Below are positions 36,622 through 49,869 of a stretch of 64,000 nt of DNA, piece by piece. Position 1 is the stretch's first letter, and each line of letters opens with the position of its first letter. This DNA is from Diploscapter coronatus (lineage: Eukaryota > Nematoda > Chromadorea > Rhabditida > Rhabditidae). The stretch spans positions 64,937,201 to 65,001,200 of the forward strand of contig OZ038422.1 of assembly GCA_964036155.1 (NCBI GenBank). Reading direction: 5' to 3'. Both the position numbers and the translations under genes were made by a program. The notes under the pieces were generated by a model. It did not search any database. It saw only the letters and a program-made list of their open reading frames with translations, and had not been told where the DNA came from.

Positions 36622-39600
36622 TTACAAGAAGTGTGAAGATGACTGTGACGGCGAGAGGGAGTGGATGTAGGACGGGGGTGGGACTTGCGGAGGGGGCAGG
36701 AACAGGGATGCGTCAGTGCCGACCGAATGAAGGATCCGCTGGAATTCAGGCATCGAGGAACGCTCGTTGTGCCTGAAAATTCAAAATATAGGTTTCAAAA
36801 ATAAGACAAAATTTGAAATTTCTTGTACCGAAGTAAAATATCTGAGCGGAAAAATGTTGATTATTTCGTTTTCTTAGAGTAGAAAAACGTAAGATAGATG
36901 AACTATCGAGTAGAAAAAAACAACCAATATAATAATTTTTGAAACTCACACTTCAATAATGAAATTTTTAAGGCTGCAAGTACTTTTCTTTCAAACTATG
37001 TTTTCTTTCTTCTTTTCTCCGTTTTGGGAGAAAAGTACTCGCAGCCAATGTAAAAATAATAAAGGAAAACTAACTTATTCGCCCATTTGAGCAGGTATTT
37101 ATCGATGAAGACCCGCTCGTAGACGTAGCTGAGGATCGCATTAATTGCAACCAAAAGCAGAATGAACAGCTTGTACTCGATCTAAAAATATTCTTCTTCA
37201 AATTTTAGATATTAACAACATGGAAAAAATGGTTATCGGAAGCTGGAGAATGCAGAAGAATTTCTCTAACCCTCTTCATTAGACACACTACTTCATCGAA
37301 AAAAAGAAAAAGAAGTGTCTAGAGTCTGAATGCACTCATATGCTCGAAAAACCGCTTTTGTGGTTGATAATAAACGTAATGAGATTTCGATATGATAGAA
37401 AAATCAATAAAGCTTTTTTCCCACCAAATATGAAATCAAATCTAGTTTTTAGGTAAAAAGACAATAACTTGCTACCTGAGGAATGATCACGTTTCCAAAT
37501 ATGTCACTAACCCATTGGAACGGGCAGATCACCAAGAAGAGGGAAGTCTGAAAATCGAGTGTATTAAAATTAGGAAGGAATATATAAATGACGTTATATT
37601 ATCGCTCAAGTAATTTTTCTATTATTATATACTTTTTGAAGCATGTCTATGGCAGAAACGAAAGATACATAATACAATTTTAGGATGTGCTATATTCGTA
37701 GGCTTCAGAAAATGTATCTTCAAAATTCGTGATTTGCAAATAATTTTTGAAATTTGAATCACACAAAATTTTACAACCTACCAAAGTCGACAGCAGAATC
37801 GAAATGCAGAAGGGCCTATTGCTGAAGATCGTGCCCCTGTATGGAGGACCCTTCGAATGCACCACGGCTAGGATCACGTACTGCAAAATTCATATTTTAT
37901 CACTTCTTTTCCCACCTAGTACTTTCACACCTTCGAGACTCCTTATTTTTAAAACTTGTTCAAAGATTTTTTTAATTGCGCTGTGGAGGGAAATCATAGA
38001 TTGAATTCCAAATCGTTTTTTTATTTTTTTAAACTTTTGAAGCCTACTTAAATTTCATTATTTCTAATGTTTTCTTTAAAATTTGAAAGAATTGCTGTAA
38101 CTACCGTATACCTGAAACATGGAGACGTAGAATAAGGCGGTGCCTTGCATGCTCCTTTTGTCCTCAGATTCGCCCTCTTTTGGTGGAATGTACGGGGTGA
38201 ACCAGGGCTGTTGCGAGGTCAGGATGAATACGAACAGCTGAAATTTCAAATTTCCGTTTGTTCTTAAATAAATTTAATATTTGAGCAGCAGCGCTAACGA
38301 ATATCATAATGAACAAAGCTTAAAGAATACTTGATGAAACGTATTTTGTTTCAATGAGGTTAAAACGTACTTTTCTAATTAAAAGCATGATTCGATCACT
38401 AAACTCAAAGTCCAATACATTCATAAGTCGAAAAAGAAACCTATTTCAATTGTTCAAATCTACCTGAATCCCTCCGAGTATCCCCAATTGCCCAAGTACG
38501 GAGGCGATGGAAGTGAATGAGAGGAGTCTGGTGGGCGGAGGCGTCGAGTGGAGCCGCGGAAAGGCGACCGTGTTGCCGAACAGCAGCGCGAGCAGCGAGA
38601 TCAGGTACATGTCGATGTACATGAACTGAAAATTGAAAGTTGATTAAGGTTCGATAACTTTTTTATTTTTTTATTCACAAAAATCTTATTTACAGCCCAA
38701 TTTACTTTTCTGCTAAAAAATATACTTCGAAACGCGTTTTGGCATATCTGTTTTGAGACCCTAGGTCAAGTCTTGAAAAAGCGACTCAATTTGAGATTTC
38801 ACAATTTTGCATTGTACGTTTCACGATTTCAATATTACCATCCTATTCTCAACTTCTGCGATTTGTTGCAAGAAGATAGTACTAGCCTCAAAATAATCAA
38901 TGTTTGGAAATTCTACCTGTCCGTCGGTAAGGATGTTCTGAATGGAGTAGAGCTGAATGACCGTGAAGAACTGGGTCAAAGAATAGCCAGCCATGTACCT
39001 AAACAAATTAGCATAAAATCAACATTTTCAAGAATTCCCCCAAAGTAAGTTTCAAAAACTATCAAGAAGTTCTTTTTGTCCCTAGTCTTTTTGTTGCAAT
39101 CACGAAAAAAAGGATTTTCTTACTTGAAAATGCCGAAACTCGTCACCAACGCCGCGCGGCCTTCACTGATGACTCGAGGGACGCATCGGATATCAGCAAC
39201 CTGAAAATTTGGGGCACTCGGAAATGTCAAAATTTTCGAAAATTAATTAAAGTGGTCATTTTTTGTGTTCGATCTATTATGAGATGGATTATTCTATACT
39301 TCCCTAAAAATTCATTTTTTGAAACATATTCGATATTCGTCTTATAGTTGCATCAGTAAACTTGAAGGCTTTCCTATTTCAAAACTTTCTGAAACATAAA
39401 ATAAATATTTTTTTTTTTTGCAAAAAATTACATTTGAATTAAAACTATTTACCTTGGAAGTAAATGGAGCGGCGATCGAAGCCTCCGAGTCAGACAGTGA
39501 AATTCCAGCGTGAGCGGCCTGAAGTTATAGTGTAATTTTGGTTAAAGACGAAATAAGAATAAAAGAAAAGCAATAAAAATTTAGAAACTACAGAGTAATT

Positions 39601-42600
39601 TTGGCTAAGATAAGGTTTTTGGAAAGAGCAATTGATCAAATTAAGAAAAATCAATCAATTTTTATTTTCACCTTCAACGCCGCGCAATCGTTGGCTCCAT
39701 CGCCGCACATGGCCACTGTGTAAGCGACGTCTTGCAGACTTTCCACCAGAAGTTGTTTCTAAAGAAAATCTAATAGGTTTTAACAAAACCTTACATCCTA
39801 TTATAATATTTCTAGTTATTATTCGTGAGGCTGCATGTGTTTCAGAGTCTTTTTAAACTGTTTGGAATAACTTGTTTTCAGTGCCGCTTTTGAACTGTTG
39901 ATAATAAGCATTAGAAGTTTCAAGGTTACTGTAAATTACCGTACCTGATCTGGCGACATTCTCGCGAAAACATCGCAAACGCAGGCCAGTCTTGATACCA
40001 GTTCGGGATATTCATGACAGATCACCGTGTAGGTCGAGCCTGACAATTAAAATTCTTTAATTTAGAGAAAATAATTAAATTTTCCGTGCAATCCAGTGAT
40101 TAGCTTTCCAACAGATGAAGCATAAAATATTATAAAATTCGAAATTTTCAGAGAAATGCAAGTTGAATCGGAGATTCTTAACATTCGAGGCATAAATTAG
40201 AATTTTCGGGCTTATCAAAAATGTATATTCGTCTACAAAGTTCAAGAATATTATTTAAATTAAAATGATTCGAATCAACAATTTAGAAATTACCCGCAAT
40301 AGCGATGTGATAGGTGCAGTTGTTGACGGCCTTCATGTTTGACTCCATCTCGAAGGGCTGCTTGTTGTTGCCCTCATCGAAATCCTCCACGATGTCGTCC
40401 GACGAGGAGATTGACTGAAAAATCCAACTTTCCGATTCTTTTTTCGAAATGTACATTTTCAAACATTTTTATGCTTCAAAATGCTCGGTAAGTAATAAAA
40501 TGCGCTGTAAACTGATACGAGTTTAGCTGTAGCAACAAATGGAAATCGAATGCAAACGTTTCAGAAACATGACAATTCAGTTTGTATGCTTCAAAGAATT
40601 TGATAAATGATAAGGTTCTCTAATGACTACTATGTCATTCAAAATAGGAGTATTTGGGAAAAATCCGACCTGCTTCAAAACGAGTTTGGTCCGTCCGAAT
40701 TCGTCTCGCTCGTTGGGTGTGTGCTCGAGGATGTACGTCCGTTTGGTGGGTCGAACGATGCCGCACTCTCGTGCCACGCTCAGCGCCGTCAGCAAATTGT
40801 CGCCCGTCACCATGATCGAGCGGATTCGAGCCCTGAAAATTCCGAATTCAAATTTTCTCCGACAATATGAGTTTATTTTATTCGATTTAGTCAATGCTAA
40901 CTGCCTAAAATAGTGTACTTCATTATTTCGAATTTGCATCGTCTGATCTGATTACTATTATCTTTTCCTCACAAATTTAACTCACGAATCTAATTCTGAG
41001 GGAAAAATCTGTAAATAACAAAATGACTGGCCTATTCAGTTCATTGAGCACACTCCTAGTCACTTCCTTGACGCGGTTCTCCATGGCGATGAGGGCCAAC
41101 ATCTCCAGCTCGCATTCGATGTCCTCTCTTTTCGCTTTGGCCGCTTTTCGGAAGTTCAGGTCGATTTGCCTTGAAGCGACCGCAATCAGACGCAGACCTC
41201 TTTGCGCATAGTGATTCACCACTTGCTGAAGAATATAAGGTAAGTTTCAAATATTCTATATTTTCTTTCATAAGTTCGAAAGAGCTATTAAGCTCTTCAT
41301 ATTTAGACTAAATTAGGTCAATTTTAAAATTTCTTTAGTTTTGTTAGAGAAAAATTGATGCACTGTCATATTTTTAAAACTTTTCACTAAAAGAATAGTT
41401 TGCTGTGGTTCATCAAAATCGCATAAAATGACAAGATAGACAAATCAATGATGTCGTGTTTTGGTGAGCAAAATTTCAAATCCTATAAAGTTTTCTTTGG
41501 TTCACTTTATATTTTATTAAAAATCATAAAGTTCCTTTTCAAACTGAAATAATTTAAGCCAAATATGTATATTGCAAAAAAAAACAATTAAAATTACCGT
41601 ATAATCGGCAGGCAGACTTTCTGGTTTGCACAAGCTGGCGATCATTTCGGGTGACCCTTTGCAGTAGACCTTCATCCAATGGGGCGATTCAGCTTTCGGA
41701 TCGGAGCAAATCACCGACATCCTTTGGAGGGAGGAGCTGCAATTTTGAAAATTAGCATAGGCTTGAGAAAGGAATGTTTAATCCTCTATATCGTGATAAA
41801 AATAAACAAACGATAAGATTAATCATCGTAACCAAAAGTTAGGAGGATTTTTTACCTGAAAGTGAACTGCTTAACGATGGAGAACTCTTGCTTCCCGTCG
41901 TCCGAGCGAATGATCGTTGGCTAAAATTTTGAAATAACAAAAAGATAAGCCTTTTAATTTCTGAAGCAGCAAATTAGTTATGTTTCAAATTGTATGCTAA
42001 CTGTCTAAAGAGTCAAACTTCAATTCGCGAATAGAGGCGTTAAGAATAAACTCAAGCAAAAAATAAAGAAAATAGTTCCAAAATTTTCCTACCTGAACAT
42101 TATCGAAGAGCGTGCTTTCATCGATGGGCTCTGCCTCTTCGAGCGACCATTTCGCCTGCTGCAATTCAAAATTCAATACTTTTAATCTCAGAATTAATTT
42201 TAATTTCGTTTTTTTTTCTTTATTTTAAGGAAACTGCTATTTAATCAAAAATGATGTTTTATTTAGCCTTGAGATCAAATAGTTTATGTTCCTACCTGGA
42301 AAAGAATCAAATCGAGTGGGTCACCGTGCAGAAGTCCATTGATTCGCGTCAACGAATGGCAGCACGCGAGGGCCTGAAATTCGATTTTTAGATGAAAAAT
42401 GGGTATGTTTCAAAAATTCCCCAAATATGGAAGAAATCTAAAACTAGGTTTTGATTACAAAACAATATGCAAGTTTTGACAAAAAAAAAGTTATTTTTAT
42501 GGAAAGAAATTTCCACGTGTTCGTTTGAAATATGTGTTTCAAAACCATTCAAATAAAGGACGCATTTTTCATAATATTGGTTACATTCTATTGCATTGGA

Positions 42601-45600
42601 GAAATGTCTACTAACTTGTTCTATAGAAATTGTTTTGAATCATTTTTAGCCTAATTTAAACAAGAAAAACCACCTTGATGATCTCATCTCCACTTTGCAT
42701 TTCCGGCCGGACATCGGTGGTTTCGATGCCGAACTGTCTGTCTCCCGAATCCTCGACGACCGGACGAATCATGTAGAAGTCTAGACCGTCCTCCGTCAGC
42801 GTACCCGTTTTGTCGAAACATACCTGCAACTTTTTTTTTATTAAATAATAAAAGCAACTTTATCCAAACTCTCGATATTTCTAATTCCATAGATTTCATA
42901 ATTTTCTTAGCAACCAAGTTCATTTGCAAAAAGAGGATCAGAACCTAGTATCTTTACTTTAAAAAGTTTGTTTTCAGGGAAAAATAAGTCAATTAGTGCG
43001 TTCAAAAAAGGTTTACCCATTATATCGTGCCTGAATTTTTCTTCAGGAAATACGAAATTTCTTGAAACCTGCTATTTACTTGAATGAAACTTTTAGAAAA
43101 AAAGAAAGTCATTTAGTATGAAAGAGTGATTTTCAGCAGCCATTGCATATTTTCAAGACATAAAATATGTTAAAGCCTACCACATTAATTGCGCCACAGG
43201 TGTTGATGGTGGACGGCGAGATGCAGTAGATTTGCTTCTTTCGGAGACGAATTTGCGCGTTAATGATGCCGACTGAAAATTGCAAAATTATGCATATAAA
43301 GTTGAAATAAATTCGCTCAGTTTACTCGAAATTGGGATGAGATTTTTCTAATTCAATAGAATCCAAAAATTACCTGACATAGCAGCAGGGAGGGCTGGCG
43401 GTACTGTGATTGTGATGATGTCCAAGGCTCTATGATCATAATCATAGACATTTAGAGGCAATAGTTAAATTTGGATAAATTTTTAAATTATTAGTGACTC
43501 AATATTTAAAAAAAAAAAAAAAAAAATTAAAGTTTGAAATACTGTTGCTTGAAAATATTACCTGGTGATGACTTTTGACCAGGTGCTGCCTCGCATCCGC
43601 ATGATGATCATCGTGTAGAGGAAGCCGCATCCCGAAATACAGCCCAAGAACATTATGAACTGAATTTAAAAAATCGAAAAATATGATATATAAAAATTTA
43701 GGAGGTAAAAATGGTATGGAAATTCCCAAACCTTGAACAGATCCTTGGTGAACCGAAAGTCGACTGGCTTCGGATACATTATCGATCGAACCAGCTGACC
43801 TTTCAGAGTCGAATACGCAGTGTGGAGGACGATCGCCTAAGATAAAATTTTGAAAATATGTTTCAGAGAACTGATTAATTGAATATTATTCTTCTGCAAT
43901 GATTGTTGTGATAAGGGGAAACAGGAAAAAGTCAAAGATGCCTTGCTTCATCTTCATAATGGTTAGAACTAGAATGAGAAACCTTATATGTACGTTTCAA
44001 GAACTCGTACTAATAAAACTTCAATTTTGCAAAATATTGGTCTCGTGTTATGATTTCGAAAAATATCAAAATTAGAAAATTCCCAACCTTGACTTTCTGC
44101 CCCTGGTAGTATCTGCTTTGAAGTACTTGCGTTCCACAGTAGAGAATGTGCTTCGAGTGCTTCTCGTAGGAAAAGTACGCGTGCGAGCCGTCATCGGTTA
44201 TTGCTACCTGGAAAATAGTTCCATTTTAGGTCATCTGAAAGACGCACGCCGTTCAAAACTTCAAGACATGCAAAATAGTGTATGGTTTGGGTAGGGTATT
44301 GGATGGTAGGCTTTCTTTCTCATAATATTTCGCATGTCTAGAGGTCTTGAATGTCGTGCGAGTTCTAGTTGCCTTTTTGTCAAAAATAGAATGTTTCAAG
44401 AAATATTTAATTTCCTTCGATTTTCTCGTAGTTGTTGCGCCATTACTTGTTTAACTTTAAATTCGAAATAAATTTCAACAAAACATACATTTTGAAAACA
44501 GTCTAAACAAATTGAAGTGAATCTCAACATTATCATTTTAGAATTCATTAAATTAAAGATGCTTCAAAATTTATCCATTTTCGCATATAAATCTTGCGAT
44601 ATTAGTTTTGGCATCGATGTGGTCGTTCAAAGTTTTTCAAGATTTAGAAATTGAATAGATTGATTTCTTTTAGAAAATAAAAGATAAAAATCCCACTTTT
44701 GTGACAGGTACGGACTCTCCCGTGAGCATGCTCTCGTTGACGATGACCGTACCATTCATAAGCACGCAGTCGCATGGCAGGATGCAGCCGTGCGCGGGCA
44801 GGAGCAGAATGTCGCCAGGCACGAGCTGAAATTCAAGTTACCTAAGATGAAAATTCGTCGCTTTAACTTTGGTTCAATTTTCAGCCAAACGCCGTAAATC
44901 GTCAGTCAAAGTTTCTCAAATGAATGCCTTTTTTCTCTCGAAGTCTATGTAAATTAAAATTTCACTAAAACTAAAAATAAAGCTTTTATATTGGATAGAA
45001 ATAGAAACATTTGAGATGTTGCATTATAACAAGTTACATCGAAATAATATCATTGAAGGGGGATTCGATTGAAGATTAAGTTATTTTGAAACCAACATCA
45101 TTTGGCAGAAATTATATATTTTGAAAATAATACCTTTTCACTGCCAACCGACTGCACTTTCCCATCATCCCGGATTACTTCGACCTCTTCTGTGGAATGG
45201 ATCATTGAGCGCAATCTAAAGAATCAAATAAAATAGATGGGTCTAAAAAACTGTTTGAATTTCACGTTTTAATTAATAGAAATAAACTTTAAAATTGAAA
45301 TTTTGAGGAAGACATGCGCAAATTTTAGAAAATATTTTAAATAGAAGGTAAAAAACTAACCGCTTTTCCTGGGACCTGGTCTGGTAGACGTCGACAATGA
45401 TGGACACCGCAGACATGATGACGATCATCGACGCATAATACGCGTATTCGTCGCTGTACCACACCGAAACGCTAAAGTTGACGACCGTATCTCAATAATA
45501 TGATTTTGTAAAACTTTTCTGTTACAAGTTATAGAGTGGAGATCAATCGTCATACTGAGAAGAATTAATTTTATAGCTTAAGTAACATTTTTGAAGCATA

Positions 45601-47433
45601 TCCTTGAAATGATTTTTTTTTCATATTATTATTTCAAAAAATCTTAGTCAAGTAGGATTGGAGAAAAAATGTAATTTCTCATTTTATTTATTCTTTGAAA
45701 TATATTCCCGAATTTTCCAAAATTCCTGTTATTTACCTGAAAATCTGGAAGATGTAGAAGGGCGTGATGATTTCCATGAAGAGCAGGATGAAAATCGGTC
45801 GCAGCTTCACTTCGATCAAATTTTGGCCGTAGAACCAGAGCCGGGAGGCGACCTTAGAAAGTTTAAGAATAATTTTTTGATCCAACAAATTCGAACCTCC
45901 TGAAATCCGAATCCTTTGTTTTCTTCAGCGAACTGCACAAGCCATCCAACGGGAATCTGCAAATTATTATTTTTCTTTTTTTTAAATAAAAGAATTTTAC
46001 AAACTAAAAATTGCAATTTAGTCTGTTTTCTTTACACAATCAATCTAACATCTATATTCTTAGTACCCAAGAAAGTGAGAAATTGCCAGTTTTTACGAGA
46101 ATACTATTCTGGAAAATTAAAAACAAATAAATCAGACCTTAACATCGATATCGTTGGACGTTTTCCACTCGCCGTCGACGAACACGTAGCGCATTTTCCT
46201 GTAGCTGAACCAACGCATATGCTCGACCGGCTTCATTTGACCGTTGCCGCGGGGCATCTTCTGGATTAAAAAAAAAATTTTTGACCTCTTGCACTTTTAT
46301 CTCTAATTTACCATTAACCACTTGTCGATTTTACTTTTTTTTTCTTCTTCCCATTGCTATTTTCTAGAAAAGAGGATGAAAACTACAAAAGGGCAATTTG
46401 GGGTAAAAGTGCAAGAGGTCATTTTTTCAATTTTATTTTTAAGTCAAATAATACGTTTCAAGATGTTCCAAAAACCAATGAGCTTTCAGAAAATTAATGA
46501 ACTGGTTATATCGACAACGTGAAAATTGCTCGAAATTATTTTCGAAGAATCAGAAGTTATTTATAAAAGCAATTATTCGGATAAAGAAAAACAATATAAT
46601 TGATGTGCTTCAAAAATCTCCAGAGGAATATTGAAACTTTGCACCTTAATAGACATGCTCTGGTGTATAATTTAAGATTCGGAAAAATGAAAGTCTTATC
46701 GGGTTACCGTACCATTTGACTGCAGTCCTCCGAGTACAGACTCGAAGTGGAGTGGATTTTCCGCAACTCGGCTACATTGTGATCATCACTGAAATTCATC
46801 ATTTGAGAAGTTCGTTAATTGCCTTAATTATCCTAATCGTCAAATTTAATTACTCGATTATCTGCTTTAATTACTCACACGATATAGACGAAATCAGCCT
46901 TGTCGAAGGTGCACTTGACTGCTCTGAGTGCGAGATTCCACTCGTCCCGCCAATGCAAAATCAGCCGGAAAATGCCCAACGTCAGAAACGAAAATATGTA
47001 CAGAAGTACCTGAAAATAGGGCTATTTTTAAAAATATTTTATGCTATTCTCTTATAAAATATACTGATTTTTGGGAATAAACTTTTCAATAGTTCGTTTC
47101 TTGTAACCTATCTGCTCCTAATTTTATTTTTTTTAATATTTTTGTCTAAAATATCATAGAAGAAAACCTTGAAACATTTTTCAATTTACACGAGCAATGC
47201 CAATATCTAGAATTATCAAAACACAGAATAAACCTCCAAATAGTATATTTCTTGAAACATATTTCGTCAAGATTAGTGTAGATTTTATTTTTTGTTAGAA
47301 GATAGTGGGAAAATACAACAAATTAGCATACCAGTCTGAGTGGACTTGACCGATAGGCATACAACTGGAGAATATGGTCGGCTGATTTGAGCGTGACGTG
47401 GTGGCGCTGCTGCACGCCACCGAGCTCTCCCAT
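36622..47433 (-). CDS. P5B-type ATPase, ATP13A family (polyamine/cation transporter)
   Basis: Endolysosomal P5B pump; ATP13A2 and ATP13A3 export polyamines. About 33 exons encode roughly 1,180 residues, as in human ATP13A2. The N-terminal membrane region ([20 protein letters not shown], then [15 protein letters not shown]) is typical of P5. Hallmarks in order: actuator loop [11 protein letters not shown] (44693-44826); M4 motif [12 protein letters not shown] (43374-43428), characteristic of P5B; phosphorylation site [11 protein letters not shown] (42671-42822); [26 protein letters not shown] (40669-40833); [21 protein letters not shown] (39669-39768). The C-terminal membrane region has [10 protein letters not shown], and the tail is Pro/Ser-rich. 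All catalytic motifs are intact. The start (47433) is in an exon whose 5' end follows a TTTTTTCAG acceptor at 47470, perhaps trans-spliced. One intron (donor after 41032) begins with GC. Nematodes have several paralogs (catp-5, -6, -7) and I cannot choose among them. Confidence 0.95.
37214..37340. repeat. Dispersed repeat, copy 1
   Basis: It lies in an intron of the ATPase gene and shares with 50527-50640 the order CGG-AGCTGG, ATGCAGA, TCTCTA, CTCTTCATT and ACACACTA at similar spacing and in the same orientation. It also contains a local inverted pair AGACACACTACTTC / GAAGTGTCT. Confidence 0.45.
44242..44365. repeat. Foldback (MITE-like) element in an ATPase intron
   Basis: The left arm GACGCACGCCGTTCAAAACT continues into CAAGACATGC. 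The right arm, reading GCATGTCTAGAGGTCTTGAA then TGTCGTGCG, is its inverted complement with a few mismatches. The element is about 125 bp and has no coding capacity. Confidence 0.6.
46282..46421. mobile_element. MITE-like element with perfect 18-bp terminal inverted repeats
   Basis: TGACCTCTTGCACTTTTA at 46282-46299 is perfectly inverted at 46404-46421. The 140-bp unit is non-coding, begins immediately after the ATPase exon whose acceptor is near 46264, and is flanked by T-rich sequence on both sides. Size and termini fit a non-autonomous DNA transposon; the superfamily is unknown. Confidence 0.6.
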
Positions 47434-49869
47434 GCCCTAGCCAATCACCGAGATGGGTACACTACCCAACTGAAAAAGCAGAAAAATTAGCATAAGTTCT
47501 AATTTTAGATAAATTGAATTTTCCGAAACAAGTTTCAAAAGATTATATGAGTTGAAAAGAAAGTTAGCTTTAGTCATTGCGTAAATGATTCTATAGAGAG
47601 GGCTATGAAGAATTTTAAATCATTTACGTGAAGACGATTAAAAAATTACCGATTTCTCATCAGAGTCAAATGATTCGAACAAAAATAGGCCCGCAAAATC
47701 GAAAAATGTACACAATTAGTTCCCACGACTGATCAAAACAATGATTTTGCGCCCTGATAAGGGAAATGATAAGCATTTGGCAGTCCGCGCCTGTTTTTTA
47801 CGGCTCAACATAATTTCTAATCGCTCGTAAAATTGCATGAAATTTTGGTTATCAACAGGAAATTCCAGTCTATTTTTATTTTAGAAGGCTTGAAAACGGC
47901 GGGAATAAGTTCCTACTACAAAACCGGTAGAGGATTGGTTTTTTTTCAGAAAAAAATGAAACTTTTGGGACAAAAATATACTTTGGTCAGTTCAAAAGTG
48001 AAAAATGTCTTAAGAAAAATTGAAGATCTCTATCAAACAGGGATCTACGAAGGAGTTCTTTTAGAGAAAAACGCGAAAAATGGTGTGTAGAGTCCGAGTC
48101 CTATTGCATCATATTTCGAATCTTAACACATTATCTCTCTAAAAGAGCTCCGTACATCCTTACTGTCAAACGGTAAAGAATAAAATTGTGAAATGTTTCA
48201 CAAAAACTACGATCGCTCGCAAAATGTTTAAATTAGTAAAGGAGTAGAGAAAAGAGGACTTGTCTTTGAACAAACTTTATGTATGATTCATCAGAAAAAG
48301 GTTTTGAATGTCGATGAAAATCGGCGGAAAATCGATCTACGAGAAAAATCATTTCTCGCCTCATGTCAGCAAAAACATAAAACAAAAAGCCGCGTTTTCC
48401 GAAAACAAAATAAGTTTTATCCTTTTCACTCTTATTCTCAAGAAAGATTAAAAATCTTTTTTCTTTCAGGAGAAAAATAATTTCAAGAAGAAAAGTTTAT
48501 CAGATGAAGTTTGATTTTTTCGGGATAATGTATTCCCAATGGGATAGGCCTGGAATAGTAAAGCAGGTAAGAGGCGCGAGAAAAAATTTCCTACAAACAT
48601 CAGGAAAAGAAACTGAGAAAATGAGATGGGAAGAGAAAAATAAAATATCAGAGAGTGGAAAATTAGAGACGCAGAGAAAAAGAATGGCTAAAGAGCATAG
48701 AAAGCGTAGAGTGAAAAGATGGCAAAAGCTGGGAAGGGGGTGGGCTCGGCACATTCAATCTAACTCGCCTACGTTTCGGTCGAAAATGACGTCGTAAAAA
48801 ATAAGCAGGCGTAGAAAAACGGGGGAAATTGTTATGTATTTTTGCAAGGAAAACCTGAGAAAATTTGAAAAATACTTTTTCGTTATTCGGAAAGATTTCA
48901 AATGAAAACTAGAGAAGTCCTTTCATGTTAGATTTTGCGATTTGTTGAAACTTATCTTGTAAAACCTAAGAAGTGTTTTGTAGAAAGATCGAATTTGAAA
49001 TGATAATCGATAAGATATAGGTGACTATCATAATCACTTCTTAATCCATATTCTTAGCACCGGATAAATGAAATCCTTTTTATTCCACCTTTATCCTTCG
49101 TCTTCTTTCTTCGTGTTTTCACCCAGTCACTCACTTCCAAGGAAACCCGTTTTCGTTGGCAAGCGCGACGAAGATATCTGAATATTCTTGCATTTTTAAA
49201 AATCGATAATGGATGGGGCTAAAACCGTGTCTTGGGATTGCAAACAATTTAATATTTGCAGATATCCTGGCATGGTTTTAGCTCCGCCTTTTTTCCTAAA
49301 AAAACAAGATAAGAATAGCGTTTCACAACACTTATTTCCAAAATTTCGGGTAATTTTGAAAAAACAACTTCATTAACGAAAATTACGGTTATTTTAGGTG
49401 AGCGAAAAAAACGTAACAGAATCGATAATTGAAATAATGAGTGAGATTATTCAAGTGCCTTGTCATCATTGAATCAATTGGATAATTAGAGCAATTAACT
49501 ACATAATTAGCATAATTACAACCAAAACGAAATAGCTAAAATCAGTGAAATTTGTAAAAATAGGTAGAGGTATTGGACGATTTTGAATTGATCGAAACTT
49601 TGATAAGATTTTGAATCTAGGAAAATACGTTCGAAAATCCAAATTCTAGAGAAAATCTATAAAATTTCATGAACGAGTGATTTGATAAAGTAAAATCGTG
49701 TAGTTTCAAGAAAAAAACCTAGGCAGAGCTTAAGCCAGATCGCGCATATACAGACCCTCTTATGCTTTAGTTTTCGATAAACAATTTGGTGGCCCTTTTC
49801 CTAAAATTGTTCGTTCTGGCTGAAAGTCTACCTAGGTTTGGTTTCAATAGAGAATTTTTCAAGAAAAAT
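47434..49869. other. Intergenic region between the MADF gene and the ATPase gene
   Basis: About 2.4 kb. It contains the 5' UTR acceptor of the ATPase gene (47470), an unrecognised 85-codon plus-strand frame at 47833-48090 (with LLGQKYTLVSSKVKNVLRKI), a purine-rich block at 48560-48760, and a foldback element at 49213-49288. The 85-codon frame has no ATG at its 5' end and no known domain, so I leave it uncalled. Confidence 0.45.
49213..49288. repeat. Small foldback element
   Basis: GGGGCTAAAACCGTGTCTTG and the inverted right arm (CATGGTTTTAGCTCCGC) form an imperfect hairpin. The inner ends TGCAAA and TTTGCA also pair. Confidence 0.55.

Noticed and set aside
40607..40913. Two plus-strand frames of 87 and 96 codons
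   Set aside because: They are antisense shadows of the ATPase exon carrying MVTGDN.
47833..48090. 85-codon plus-strand frame
   Set aside because: It lacks an ATG at the 5' end, the only intron-like signals inside would give an intron of about 24 nt, and no family is recognised. It is noted in the intergenic entry only.
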